Assembly (NCBI GenBank): GCA_964247055.1
Contig: OZ176051.1
Span: 868,001 to 932,000, forward strand
Source of the DNA: Paragordius varius
Taxonomy: Eukaryota > Nematomorpha
Length of the DNA stretch: 64,000 bases
Reading direction: 5' to 3'
Every line of letters begins with the position of its first letter. The stretch's first letter is position 1. Below are positions 10,651 to 26,071 of this stretch, one piece after another. Both the position numbers and the translations under genes were made by a program. The notes under the pieces were generated by a model. That model was not told where the DNA came from. It did not search any database and saw only the letters and a program-made list of their open reading frames with translations.

Positions 10651-13649
10651 GTCCTTAAAAATCGGATATTGGTCACCGGTGAACAAAATTATTTTTTATA
10701 CATTCTCTTAGTAAGACTACATCAAAATATAGAGATAGTTTGACAAACTCTTTTATATCCGATTTTTACAACGATACTTTAAAAATTAATGTATAAAACT
10801 AGTCGCATCAATACTCAAGTTAAACTTTATCCTTAAAAATCAGATATTGGTCACCGGTGAACAAAATAATTGTTTATACATTCTCTTAGTAAGAGTACAT
10901 ATAAAAATATAGAGATATTTTGACAAACTCTTACATATCCGATTTTTACAACGATACTTTAAAAATAAATGTATAAAACTAGGCGTATCAATAAATCGCA
11001 TCAATACTCAAGTTAAACTTTGTCCTTAAAAATCGGATATTGGTCACCGGTGAACAAAATTATTTTTTATACATTCTCTTAGTAGGACGACTACATCAAA
11101 ATATAGAGATAGTTTGGCAAACTGTTTCATATCCGATTTTTACAACGATACTTTAAAAATTAATGTATAAAACTAGTCGCATCAATACTCAAGTTAAACT
11201 TTGTCCTTAAAAATCGAATATTGGTCACCGGTGAACAAAATAATTTTTTACACATTCTCTTAGGACTACATCAAAATATATAAATAGTTTGACAAACTCT
11301 TTCATATGCGATTTTTACAACGATACTTTATAAATTAATGTATTAAACTAGTCGCATCAATACTCAAGCTAAACATTGTCCTTAAAAATCGGATATTGGT
11401 CACCGGTGAACAAAACTATTTTTTATACATTCTCTTATTAAGACTACATCGAAATATAGAGATAGTTTGACAAACTCTTTCATATCCGATTTTTACAATG
11501 ATACTTTAAAAATTAATGTATAAAACTAGTCGTATCAATACTTAAGTTAAACTTTGTCCTTAAAATCGGATATTGTTCACCGGTGAACAAAATTATTTTT
11601 TATACATTCTCTTAGCAAGACTACATCAAAATATAGAGATAGTTTGACAAATTCTTTCATATCCGATTTTTACAACGATACTTTAAAAATAAATGTATTA
11701 AACTAGTCGCATCAATACTCAAGTTAAACTTTCTCGTTAAAAATCGGATATTGGTCACCGGTGAACAAAATTATTTTTTATACATTCTCTTAGTAGGACT
11801 ACATCAAAATATAGAGATCGTTTGGCAAACTCTTTCATATCCGATTTTTACAACGATACTTTAAAAATTAATGTATAAAACTAGTCGCATCAATACTTAA
11901 GTTAAACTTTGTCCTTAAAATCGGATATTGTTCACCGGTGAACAAAATTATTTTTTATACATTCTCTTAGCAAGACTACATCAAAATATAGAGATAGTTT
12001 GACAAATTCTTTCATATCCGATTTTTACAACGATACTTTAAAAATAAATGTATAAAACTAGGCGTATCAATAAATCGCATCAATACTCAAGTTAAACTTT
12101 GTCCTTAAAAATCGGATATTGGTCACCGGTGAACAAAATTATTTTTTATACATTCTCTTAGTAAGACTTCATCAAAATATAGAAATAGTTTGACAAACTC
12201 TTTCATATCCGATTTTTACAACGATACTTTAAAAATTAATGTGTTAAACTAGTCGCATCCATACTCAAGTTAAACTTTGTCCTTAAAAATCGGATATTGG
12301 TCACCGGTGAACAAAATTATTTTTTATACATTCTCTTAGTAAGACCAAAATATGGAGATAGTTTGAACTCTTTCATATCCGATTTTTACAACGATACTTT
12401 AAAAATTATGGTATTAAACCAGTCGCATCAATACTCAAGTTAAACTTTGTCCTTAAAAATCGGATATTGGTCACCGGTGAACAAAATTATTTTTTATACA
12501 TTCTCTTAGTAAGACTACATCAAAATATAGAGATAGTTTGACAAACTCTTTTATATCCGATTTTTACAACGATACTTTAAAAATTAATGTATAAAACTAG
12601 TCGCATCAATACTCAAGTTAAACTTTATCCTTAAAAATCAGATATTGGTCACCGGTGAACAAAATAATTGTTTATACATTCTCTTAGTAAGAGTACATAT
12701 AAAAATATAGAGATAGTTTGACAAACTCTTTCATATCCGATTTTTACAACGATACTTTAAAAATTATGGTATTAAACCAGTCGCATCAATACTCAAGTTA
12801 AACTTTGTCCTTAAAAATCGGATATTGGTCACCGGTGAACAAAATTATTTTTTCTACATTCTCTTAGTAAGACTACATCAAAATATAGAGATAGTTTGAC
12901 AAACTCTTTCATATCCGATTTTTACAACGATACTTTAAAAATTATGGTATTAAACCAGTCGCATCAATACTCAAGTTAAACTTTGTCCTTAAAAATCGGA
13001 TATTGGTCACCGGTGAACAAAACTATTTTTTATACATTCTCTTAGTAAGACCACATCAAAATATAGAGATAATTTGACAAACTCTTTCATATCCGATTTT
13101 TACAACGATACTTTAAAAATAAATGTATAAAACTAGGCGTATCAATAAATCGCATCAATACTCAAGTTAAACTTTGTCCTTAAAAATCGGATATTGGTCA
13201 CCGGTGAACAAAATTATTTTTTATACATTCTCTTATTAAGACTTCATCAAAATATAGAAATAGTTTGACAAACTCTTTCATATCCGATTTTTACAACGAT
13301 ACTTTAAAAATTAATGTGTTAAACTAGTCGCATCCATACTCAAGTTAAACTTTGTCCTTAAAAATCGGATATTGGTCACCGGTTAACAAAATTATTTTTT
13401 ATACATTCTCTTAGTAAGACCAAAATATGGAGATAGTTTGACAAACTCTTTCATATCCTATTTTTACAACGATACTTTAAAAATTATGGTATTAAACCAG
13501 TCGCATCCATACTCAAGTTAAACTTTGTCCTTAAAAATCGGATATTGGTCACCGGTGAACAAAATTATTTTTTATACATTCTCTTAGTAAGACTACATCA
13601 AAATATGGAGATAGTTTGACAAACTCTTTTATATCCGATTTTGACAACG
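10651..13649 (+). repeat. Irregular satellite block
   Basis: The block is diverse monomers without a sustained HOR. Variant units seen nearby recur here: acttcatcaaaat at about 12165 and 13240, agaccaaaatatgg at about 12342 and 13418, ggcgtatcaataaatcgc long units, and ataattgtttatac with agtacatataaaaatatag at about 10868 and 12665. Divergence among neighbours looks higher than in 31-50 kb, consistent with an older part of the array. There are no genes or unique sequence. Confidence 0.75.
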
Positions 13650-15105
13650 ATACTTTAAAAATTAATGTATAAAACTAGTCGCATCAATACTCAAGTTAAA
13701 CTTTATCCTTAAAAATCAGATATTGGTCACCGGTGAACAAAATTATTTTTTATACATTCTCTTAGTAAGACTACATCAAAATATAGAGATCATTTGACAA
13801 ACTCTTTCATATCCGATTTTTACAACGATACTTTAAAAATTATGGTATTAAACCAGTCGCATCAATACTCAAGTTAAACTTTGTCCTTAAAAATCGGATA
13901 TTGGTCACCGGTGAACAAAACTATTTTTTATACATTCTCTTAGTAAGACCACATCAAAATATAGAGATAATTTGACAAACTCTTTCATATCCGATTTTTA
14001 CAACGATACTTTAAAAATAAATGTATAAAACTAGGCGTATCAATAAATCGCATCAATACTCAAGTTAAACTTTGTCCTTAAAAATCGGATATTGGTCACC
14101 GGTGAACAAAACTATTTTTTATACATTCTCTTAGTAAGACTACATCGAAATATAGAGATAGTTTGACAAACTCTTTCATATCGGATTTTTACAACGATAC
14201 TTTAAAAATTAATGTATAAAACTACTCGTATCAATAAATCGCATCAATACTCAAGTTAAACTTTCTCGTTAAAAATCGGATATTTTATCACCGGTGAACA
14301 AAATTATTTTTTATACGTTCTCTTAGTAGGACTACATCAAAATATAGAGATAGTTTGGCAAACTGTTTCATATCCGATTTTTACAACGATACTTTAAAAA
14401 TTAATGTATAAAACTAGTCGCATCAATACTCAAGTTAAACTTTATCCTTAAAAATCAGATATTGGTCACCGGTGAACAAAATTATTTTTTATACATTCTC
14501 TTAGTAAGACTACATCAAAATATAGAGATCATTTGACAAACTCTTTCATATCCGATTTTTACAACGATACTTTAAAAATTATGGTATTAAACCAGTCGCA
14601 TCAATACTCAAGTTAAACTTTGTCCTTAAAAATCGGATATTGGTCACCGGTGAACAAAACTATTTTTTATACATTCTCTTAGTAAGACCACATCAAAATA
14701 TAGAGATAATTTGACAAACTCTTTCATATCCGATTTTTACAACGATACTTTAAAAATAAATGTATAAAACTAGGCGTATCAATAAATCGCATCAATACTC
14801 AAGTTAAACTTTGTCCTTAAAAATCGGATATTGGTCACCGGTGAACAAAACTATTTTTTATACATTCTCTTAGTAAGACTACATCGAAATATAGAGATAG
14901 TTTGACAAACTCTTTCATATCGGATTTTTACAACGATACTTTAAAAATTAATGTATAAAACTACTCGTATCAATAAATCGCATCAATACTCAAGTTAAAC
15001 TTTCTCGTTAAAAATCGGATATTTTATCACCGGTGAACAAAATTATTTTTTATACATTCTCTTAGTAGGACTACATCAAAATATAGAGATAGTTTGGCAA
15101 ACTCT
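13650..15105 (+). repeat. Tandem duplication of a 739-bp tetramer
   Basis: Four consecutive monomers are duplicated at offset 739. Markers are gagatcatttgac (about 13786 and 14525), agaccacatc with agataatttgac (13949 and 14688) and gatattttatcacc (attttatc at 14282 and 15021). The last is an altered dyad flank not seen elsewhere apart from its copy at 17917. The copies diverge at aaactgtttcatatcc (about 14364) versus aaactctttcatatatg (about 15103). Confidence 0.85.
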
Positions 15106-18100
15106 TTCATATATGATTTTTGCAACGATACTTTAAAAATTAATGTATAAAACTAGTCGCATCAATACTCAAGTTAAACTTTGTCCTTAAAAATCGAATA
15201 TTGGTTACCGGTGAACAAAATATTTTTTTATACGTTCTCTTAGGACTACATCAAAATATAGAAATAGTTTGACAAACTCTTTCATATATGATTTTTGCAA
15301 CGATACTTTAAAAATTAATGTATAAAACTAGTCGCATCAATACTCAAGCTAAACATTGTCCTTAAAAATCGGATATTGGTCACCGGTGAACAAAACTATT
15401 TTTTATACATTCTCTTAACTACATCAAAATATAGAGATAGTTTGACAAACTCTTTCATATCCGATTTTTACAACGATATTTAAAAATTAATATATAAAAC
15501 TAGTCGTATCAATAAATCGCATACACACTCAAGTTAAACTTTGTCCTTAAAAATCGGATATTGGTCAACGGGTGAACAAAATTATTTTTTATACATTCTC
15601 TTAGTAGGACTACATCAAAATATAGAGATAGTGTGGCAAACTCTTTCATATCCGATTTTTACAACGAGACTTTAAAAATTATGGTATTAAACCAGTCGCA
15701 TCAATACTCAAGTTAAACTTTGTCCTTAAAAATCGGATATTGGTCACCGGTGAACCAAATTATTTTTTATACATTCTCTTAGTAAGACTACATCAAAATA
15801 TAGAGATAGTTTGACAAACTCTTTTATATCCGATTTTTACAACGATACTTTAAAAATTAATGTATAAAACTAGTCGCATCAATACTCAAGTTAAACTTTA
15901 TCCTTAAAAATCAGATATTGGTCACCGGTGAACAAAATAATTGTTTATACATTCTCTTAGTAAGAGTACATATAAAAATATAGAGATAGTTTGACAAACT
16001 CTTTCATATCCGATTTTTACAACGATACTTTAAAAATTATGGTATTAAACCAGTCGCATCAATACTCAAGTTAAACTTTGTCCTTAAAAATCGGATATTG
16101 GTCACCGGTGAACAAAATTATTTTTTCTACATTCTCTTAGTAAGACTACATCAAAATATAGAGATAGTTTGACAAACTCTTTCATATCCGATTTTTACAA
16201 CGATACTTTAAAAATTATGGTATTAAACCAGTCGCATCAGAACTCAAGTTAAACTTTGTCCTTAAAAATCGGATATTGGTCATTGGTGAACAAAATTATT
16301 TTTTATACATTCTCTTAGTAAGACTACATCAAAATATAGAGATAGTTTGACAAACTCTTTTATATCCGATTTTTACAACGATACTTTAAAAATTAATGTA
16401 TAAAACTAGGCGTATCAATAAATCGCATCAATACTCAAGTTAAACTTTGTCCTTAAAAATCGGATATTGGTCACCGGTGAACAAAATTATTTTTTATACA
16501 TTCTCTTAGTAGGACTACATCAAAATATAGAGATAGTTTGGCAAACTCTTTCATATCCGATTTTTACAACGATACTTTAAAAATTAATGTATAAAACTAG
16601 TCGCATCAATACTCAAGTTAAACTTTGTCTATTAAAAATCGGATATTGGTCACCGGTGAACAAAATTATTTTTTATACATTCTCTTAGTAAGACTACATC
16701 AAAATATAGAAATAGTTTGACAAATTCTTTCATATCCGATTTTTACAACGATACTTTAAAAATTAATGTATAAAACTAGTCGCATCAATACTCAAGTTAA
16801 ACTTTGTCCTTAAAAATCGGATATTGGTCACCGGTGAACAAAATTATTTTATTTACATTCTCTTAGTAAGACTACATCAAAATATAGAAATAGTTTGACA
16901 AACTCTTTCATATCCGATTTTTACAACGATACTTTAAAAATTTATGTATTAAACTAGTCGCATCAATACTCAGGTTAAACTTTGTCCTTAAAAATCGGAT
17001 ATTGTTCACCGGTGAACAAAATTATTTTTTATACATTCTCTTAGCAAGTCTACATCAAAATATGGAGATAGTTTGACAAACTCTTTCATATCCGATTTTT
17101 ACAACGATATTTAAAAATTAATATATAAAACTAGTCGTATCAATAAATCGCATACACACTCAAGTTAAACTTTGTCCTTAAAAATCGGATATTGGTCAAC
17201 CGGTGAACAAAATTATTTTTTATACATTCTCTTAGTAGGACTACATCAAAATATAGAGATAGTTTGGCAAACTCTTTCATATCCGATTTTTACAACGATA
17301 CTTTAAAAATTAATGTATAAAACTAGTCGCATCAATACTCAAGTTAAACTTTGTCCTTAAAAATGGGATATTGGTCACCGGTGAACAAAATTATTTTTTA
17401 TACATTCTCTTAGTAAGACTACATCAAAATATAGAAATAGTTTGACAAATTCTTTCATATCCGATTTTTACAACGATACTTTAAAAATTAATGTATTAAA
17501 CTAGTCGCATCAATACTCAACTTAAACTTTGTCCTTAAAAATCGGATATTGGTCACCGGTGAACAAAATTATTTTTTATACATTCTCTTAGCAAGACTAC
17601 ATCAAAATATAGAAATAGTTTGACAAATTCTTTCATATCCGATTTTTACAACGATACTTTAAAAATTAATGTATAAAACTAGTCGCCTCAATACTCAAGT
17701 TAAACTTTGTCCTTAAAAATCGGATATTGGTCACCGGTGAACAAAATTATTTTATTTACATTCTCTTAGTAAGACTACATCAAAATATAGAAATAGTTTG
17801 ACAAACTCTTTCATATCGGATTTTTACAACGATACTTTAAAAATTAATGTATAAAACTACTCGTATCAATAAATCGCATCAATACTCAAGTTAAACTTTC
17901 TCGTTAAAAATCGGATATTTTATCACCGGTGAACAAAATTATTTTTTATACATTCTCTTAGTAGGACTACATCAAAATATAGAGATAGTTTGGCAAACTC
18001 TTTCATATATGATTTTTGCAACGATACTTTAAAAATTAATGTATAAAACTAGTCGCATCAATACTCAAGTTAAACTCTGTCCTTAAAAATCGAATATTGG

Positions 18101-21100
18101 TTACCGGTGAACAAAATTATTTTTTATACGTTCTCTTAGGACTACATCAAAATATAGAAATAGTTTGACAAACTCTTTCATATATGATTTTTGCAACGAT
18201 ACTTTAAAAATTAATGTATAAAACTAGTCGCATCAATACTCAAGCTAAACATTGTCCTTAAAAATCGGATATTGGTCACCGGTGAACAAAACTATTTTTT
18301 ATACATTCTCTTAGTAAGACTACATCAAAATATAGAGATAGTTTGACAAACTCTTTCATATCCGATTTTTACAACGATATTTAAAAATTAATATATAAAA
18401 CTAGTCGTATCAATAAATCGCATACACACTCAAGTTAAACTTTGTCCTTAAAAATCGGATATTGGTCAACGGGTGAACAAAATTATTTTTTATACATTCT
18501 CTTAGTAGGACTACATCAAAATATAGAGATAGTGTGGCAAACTCTTTCATATCCGATTTTTACAACGAGACTTTAAAAATTATGGTATTAAACCAGTCGC
18601 ATCAATACTCAAGTTAAACTTTGTCCTTAAAAATCGGATATTGGTCACCGGTGAACCAAATTATTTTTTATACATTCTCTTAGTAAGACTACATCAAAAT
18701 ATAGAGATAGTTTGACAAACTCTTTTATATCCGATTTTTACAACGATACTTTAAAAATTAATGTATAAAACTAGTCGCATCAATACTCAAGTTAAACTTT
18801 ATCCTTAAAAATCAGATATTGGTCACCGGTGAACAAAATAATTGTTTATACATTCTCTTAGTAAGAGTACATATAAAAATATAGAGATAGTTTGACAAAC
18901 TCTTTCATATCCGATTTTTACAACGATACTTTAAAAATTATGGTATTAAACCAGTCGCATCAATACTCAAGTTAAACTTTGTCCTTAAAAATCGGATATT
19001 GGTCACCGGTGAACAAAATTATTTTTTCTACATTCTCTTAGTAAGACTACATCAAAATATAGAGATAGTTTGACAAACTCTTTCATATCCGATTTTTACA
19101 ACGATACTTTAAAAATTATGGTATTAAACCAGTCGCATCAATACTCAAGTTAAACTTTGTCCTTAAAAATCGGATATTGGTCATTGGTGAACAAAATTAT
19201 TTTTTATACATTCTCTTAGTAAGACTACATCAAAATATAGAGATAGTTTGACAAACTCTTTTATATCCGATTTTTACAACGATACTTTAAAAATTAATGT
19301 ATAAAACTAGGCGTATCAATAAATCGCATCAATACTCAAGTTAAACTTTGTCCTTAAAAATCGGATATTGGTTACCGGTGAACAAAATTATTTTTTATAC
19401 ATTCTCTTAGTAGGACTACATCAAAATATAGAGATAGTTTTGCAAACTCTTTCATATCCGATTTTTACAACGATACTTTAAAAATTAATGTATAAAACTA
19501 GTCGCATCAATACTCAAGTTAAACTTTGTCTATTAAAAATCGGATATTGGTCACCGGTGAACAAAATTATTTTTTATACATTCTCTTAGTAAGACTACAT
19601 CAAAATATAGAAATGGTTTGACAAATTCTTTCATATCCGATTTTTACAACGATACTTTAAAAATTAATGTATAAAACTAGTCGCATCAATACTCAAGTTA
19701 AACTTTGTCCTTAAAAATCGGATATTGGTCACCGGTGAACAAAATTATTTTATTTACATTCTCTTAGTAAGACTACATCAAAATATAGAAATAGTTTGAC
19801 AAACTCTTTCATATCCGATTTTTACAACGATACTTTTATGTATTAAACTAGTCGCATCAATACTCAAGTTAAACTTTGTCCTTAAAAATCGGATATTGTT
19901 CACCGGTGAACAAAATTATTTTTTATACATTCTCTTAGCAAGTATGGAGATAGTTTGACAAACTCTTTCATATCCGATTTTTACAACGATATTTAAAAAT
20001 TAATATATAAAACTAGTCGTATCAATAAATCGCATACACACTCAAGTTAAACTTTGTCCTTAAAAATCGGATATTGGTCAACCGGTGAACAAAATTATTT
20101 TTTATACATTCTCTTAGTAGGACTACATCAAAATATAGAGATAGTTTGGCAAACTCTTTCATATCCGATTTTTACAACGATACTTTAAAAATTAATGTAT
20201 AAAACTAGTCGCATCAATACTCAAGTTAAACTTTGTCCTTAAAAATGGGATATTGGTCACTGGTGAACAAAATTATTTTTTATACATTCTCTTAGTAAGA
20301 CTACATCAAAATATAGAAATAGTTTGACAAATTCTTTCATATCCGATTTTTACAACGATACTTTAAAAATTAATGTATTAAACTAGTCGCATCAATACTC
20401 AACTTAAACTTTGTCCTTAAAAATCGGATATTGGTCACCGGTGAACAAAATTATTTTTTATACATTCTCTTAGCAAGACTACATCAAAATATAGAAATAG
20501 TTTGACAAATTCTTTCATATCCGATTTTTACAACGATACTTTAAAAATTAATGTATAAAACTAGTCGCCTCAATACTCAAGTTAAACTTTGTCCTTAAAA
20601 ATCGGATATTGGTCACCGGTGAACAAAATTATTTTATTTACATTCTCTTAGTAAGACTACATCAAAATATAGAAATAGTTTGACAAACTCTTTCATATCC
20701 GATTTTTACAACGATACTTTAAAAATTAATGTATTAAACTAGTCGCATCAATACTCAAGTTAAACTTTGTCCTTAAAAATCGGATGTTCACCGGTGAACA
20801 AAATTATTTTTTATACATTCTCTTAGCAAGACTACATCAGAATATAGAGATAGTTTGACAATTTCTTTCATATCCGATTTTTACAACGATACTTTAAAAA
20901 TTAATGTATAAAACTAGTCGCATCAATACTCAAGCTAAACATTGTCCTTAAAAATCGGATATTGGTCACCGGTGAACAAAACTATTTTTTATACATTCTC
21001 TTAACTACATCAAAATATAGAGATAGTTTGACAAACTCTTTCATATCCGATTTTTACAACGATATTTAAAAATTAATATATAAAACTAGTCGTATCAATA

Positions 21101-23390
21101 AATCGCATACACACTCAAGTTAAACTTTGTCCTTAAAAATCGGATATTGGTCAACGGGTGAACAAAATTATTTTTTATACATTCTCTTAGTAGGACTACA
21201 TCAAAATATAGAGATAGTGTGGCAAACTCTTTCATATCCGATTTTTACAACGATACTTTAAAAATTATGGTATTAAACCAGTCGCATCAATACTTAAGTT
21301 AAACTTTGTCCTTAAAAATCGGATATTGGTCACCGGTGAACCAAATTATTTTTTATACATTCTCTTAGTAAGACTACATCAAAATATAGAGATAGTTTGA
21401 CAAACTCTTTTATATCCGATTTTTACAACGATACTTTAAAAATTAATGTATAAAACTAGTCGCATCAATACTCAAGTTAAACTTTATCCTTAAAAATCAG
21501 ATATTGGTCACCGGTGAACAAAATAATTGTTTATACATTCTCTTAGTAAGAGTACATATAAAAATATAGAGATAGTTTGACAAACTCTTTCATATCCGAT
21601 TTTTACAACGATACTTTAAAAATTATGGTATTAAACCAGTCGCATCAATACTCAAGTTAAACTTTGTCCTTAAAAATCGGATATTGGTCACCGGTGAACA
21701 AAATTATTTTTTCTACATTCTCTTAGTAAGACTACATCAAAATATAGAGATAGTTTGACAAACTCTTTCATATCCGATTTTTACAACGATACTTTAAAAA
21801 TTATGGTATTAAACCAGTCGCATCAATACTCAAGTTAAACTTTGTCTTAAAAATCGGATATTGGTCACCGGTGAACAAACTTATTTTTTATACATTCTCT
21901 TAGTAAGACTACATCAAAATATAGAGATAGTTTGACAAACTCTTTTATATCCGATTTTTACAACGATACTTTAAAAATTAATGTATAAAACTAGGCGTAT
22001 CAATAAATCGCATCAATACTCAAGTTAAACTTTGTCCTTAAAAATCGGATATTGGTCACCGGTGAACAAAATTATTTTTTATACATTCTCTTAGTAGGAC
22101 TACATCAAAATATAGAGATAGTTTGGCAAACTCTTTCATATCCGATTTTTACAACGATACTTTAAAAATTAATGTATAAAACTAGTCGCATCAATACTCA
22201 AGTTAAACTTTGTCTATTAAAAATCGGATATTGGTCACCGGTGAACAAAATTATTTTTTATACATTCTCTTAGTAAGACTACATCAAAATATAGAAATAG
22301 TTTGACAAATTCTTTCATATCCGATTTTTACAACGATACTTTAAAAATTAATGTATAAAACTAGTCGCATCAATACTCAAGTTAAACTTTGTCCTTAAAA
22401 ATCGGATATTGGTCACCGGTGAACAAAATTATTTTATTTACATTCTCTTAGTAAGACTACATCAAAATATAGAAATAGTTTGACAAACTCGTTCATATCC
22501 GATTTTTACAACGATACTTTAAAAATTTATGTATTAAACTAGTCGCATCAATACTCAAGTTAAACTTTGTCCTTAAAAATCGGATATTGTTCACCGGTGA
22601 ACAAAATTATTTTTTATACATTCTCTTAGCAAGTCTACATCAAAATATAGAGATAGTTTGACAAACTCTTTCATATCCGATTTTTACAACGATATTTAAA
22701 AATTAATATATAAAACTAGTCGTATCAATAAATCGCATACACACTCAAGTTAAACTTTGTCCTTAAAAATCGGATATTGGTCAACCGGTGAACAAAATTA
22801 TTTTTTATACATTCTCTTAGTAGGACTACATCAAAATATAGAGATAGTTTGGCAAACTCTTTCATATCCGATTTTTACAACGATACTTTAAAAATTAATG
22901 TATAAAACTAGTCGCATCAATACTCAAGTTAAACTTTGTCCTTAAAAATGGGATATTGGTCACCGGTGAACAAAATTATTTTTTATACATTCTCTTAGTA
23001 AGACTACATCAAAATATAGAAATAGTTTGACAAATTCTTTCATATCCGATTTTTACAACGATACTTTAAAAATTAATGTATTAAACTAGTCGCATCAATA
23101 CTCAACTTAAACTTTGTCCTTAAAAATCGGATATTGGTCACCGGTGAACAAAATTATTTTTGATACATTCTCTTAGCAAGACTACATCAAGATATAGAAA
23201 TAGTTTGACAAATTCTTTCATATCCGATTTTTACAACGATACTTTAAAAATTAATGTATAAAACTAGTCGCCTCAATACTCAAGTTAAACTTTGTCCTTA
23301 AAAATCGGATATTGGTCACCGGTGAACAAAATTATTTTATTTACATTCTCTTAGTAAGACTACATCAAAATATAGAAATAGTTTGACAAA
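14910..23390 (+). repeat. Segment of 2.7-2.9 kb in about three copies
   Basis: Copy 1 is about 14.91-17.81 kb, copy 2 about 17.81-20.78 kb and copy 3 about 20.92-23.39 kb. Markers are catatcgga (14915 and 17811), attttatc (15021 and 17917), caacgggtg in the dyad (15566, 18467 and 21152), tcattggtg (16280 and 19181) and the gcaagt(c/a)t unit (about 17043, 19940 and 22628). Offsets are 2896-2901 between copies 1 and 2 and 2685 between copies 2 and 3. Copy 2 has private deletions at tacttttatg (about 19831) and gcaagtatggag (about 19938). Copies 1 and 3 share the ctcttaactacatc deletion that copy 2 lacks. Confidence 0.83.
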
Positions 23391-23847
23391 CTCTTTCATA
23401 TCCGATTTTTACAACGATACTTTAAAAATTAATGTATTAAACTAGTCGCATCAATACTCAAGTTAAACTTTGTCCTTAAAAATCGGATGTTCACCGGTGA
23501 ACAAAATTATTTTTTATACATTCTCTTAGCAAGACTACATCAGAATATAGAGATAGTTTGACAATTTCTTTCATATCCGATTTTTACAACGATACTTTAA
23601 AAATTAATGTATAAAACTAGTCGCATCAATACTCAAGCTAAACATTGTCCTTAAAAATCGGATATTGGTCACCGGTGAACAAAACTATTTTTTATACATC
23701 TTAGTAAGACTACATCAAAATATAGAGATAGTTTGACAAACTCTTTCATATCCGATTTTTACAACGATATTTAAAAATTAATATATAAAACTAGTCGTAT
23801 CAATAAATCGCATACATACTCAAGTTAAACTTTGTCCTTAAAAATCG

Positions 23848-26071
23848 GATATTGGTCACCGGTGAACAAAATTATTTTTTATACATTCTCTTAGTAAGAC
23901 TACATCAAAATATAGAAATAGTTTGACAAATTCTTTCATATCCGATTTTTACAACGATACTTTAAAAATTAATGTATAAAACTAGTCGGATCAATACTCA
24001 AGCTAAACTTTGTTCTTAAAAATCGGATATTGTTCACCGGTGAGCAAAATTATTTTTTATACATTCTCTTAGCAAGACTACATCAAAATATAGAGATAGT
24101 TTGACAAACTCTTTCATATCCGATTTTTACAACGATATTTAAAAATTAATATATAAAACTAGTCGTATCAATAAATCGCATACACACTCAAGTTAAACTT
24201 TGTCCTTAAAAATCGGATATTGGTCAACCGGTGAACAAAATTATTTTTTATACATTCTCTTAGTAGGACTACATCAAAATATAGAGATAGTTTGGCAAAC
24301 TCTTTCATATCCGATTTTTACAACGATACTTTAAAAATTAATGTATAAAACTAGTCGCATCAATACTCAACTTAAACTTTTCCTTAAAAATCGGATATTG
24401 GTCACCGGTGAACAAAATTATTTTTTATACATTCTCTTAGCAAGACTACATCAAAATATAGAAATAGTTTGACAAATTCTTTCATATCCGATTTTTACAA
24501 CGATACTTTAAAAATTAATGTATAAAACTAGTCGCATCAATACTCAAGTTAAACTTTGTCCTTAAAAATCGGATATTGGTCACCGGTGAACAAAATTATT
24601 TTATTTACATTCTCTTAGTAAGACTACATCAAAATATAGAAATAGTTTGACAAACTCTTTCATATCCGATTTTTACAACGATACTTTAAAAATTAATGTA
24701 TTAAACTAGTCGCATCAATACTCAAGTTAAACTTTGTCTATTAAAAATCGGATATTGGTCACCGGTGAACAAAATTATTTTTTATACATTCTCTTAGTAA
24801 GACTACATCAAAATATAAAAATAGTTTGACAAATTCTTTCATATCCGATTTTTACAACGATACTTTAAAAATTAATGTATTAAACTAGTCGCATCAATAC
24901 TCAAGTTAAACTTTGTCCTTAAAAATCAGATATTGGTCACCGGTGAACAAAATTATTTTATTTACATTCTCTTAGTAAGACTACATCAAAATATAGAGAT
25001 AGTTTGACAAACTCTTTTATATCCGATTTTTACAACGATACTTTAAAAATTAATGTATAAAACTAGGCGTATCAATAAATCGCATCAATACTCAAGTTAA
25101 ACTTTGTCCTTAAAAATCGGATATTGGTCACCGGTGAACAAAATTATTTTTTATACATTCTCTTAGTAGGACTACATCAAAATATAGAGATAGTTTGGCA
25201 AACTCTTTCATATCCGATTTTTACAACGATACTTTAAAAATTAATGTATAAAACTAGTCGCATCAATACTCAAGTTAAACTTTGTCTATTAAAAATCGGA
25301 TATTGGTCACCGGTGAACAAAATTATTTTTTATACATTCTCTTAGTAAGACTACATCAAAATATAGAAATAGTTTGACAAATTCTTTCATATCCGATTTT
25401 TACAACGATACTTTAAAAATTAATGTATTAAACTAGTCGCATCAATACTCAACTTAAACTTTGTCCTTGAAAATCGGATATTGGTCACCGGTGAACAAAA
25501 TTATTTTTTATACATTCTCTTAGCAAGACTACATCAAAATATAGAGATAGTTTGACAAACTTTTTCATATCCGATTTTTACATCGATACTTTAAAAATTA
25601 TGGTATTAAACCAGTCGCATCAATACTCAAGTTAAACATTGTCCTTAAAAATCGGATATTGGTCACCGGTGAACAAAACTATTTTTTATACATTCTCTTA
25701 GTAAGACTACATCGAAATATAGAGATAGTTTGACAAACTCTTTCATATCCGATTTTTACAACGATACTTTAAAAATTAATGTATAAAACTAGTCGTATCA
25801 ATAAATCGCATCAATACTCAAGTTAAACTTTCTCCTTAAAAATCGGATATTGGTCACCGGTGAACAAAATTATTTTTTATACATTCTCTTAGTAGGACTA
25901 CATCAAAATATAGAGATAGTTTGGCAAACTCTTTCATATCCGATTTTTACAACGATATTTAAAAATTAATGTATAAAACTAGTCGCATCAATACTCAAGT
26001 TAAACTTTGTCCTTAAAAATCGGATATTGGTCACCGGTGAACAAAATTATTTTTTATACATTCTCTTAGTA
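23848..26071 (+). repeat. Distant second copy of the 1-2224 segment
   Basis: It has the same order of about 12 monomer variants as the start of the window at offset 23847. The right-hand part, from the ttattttatttac unit through the ccttgaaaatcgg, catcgat, catcgaaatatag and ctttctcc units, also recurs near 28.6-29.4, 29.7-30.5, 52.0-53.0, 55.1-56.1, 59.7-60.7 and 62.2-63.2 kb. This makes a roughly six-monomer cassette one of the most reused segments in the window. Confidence 0.83.
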
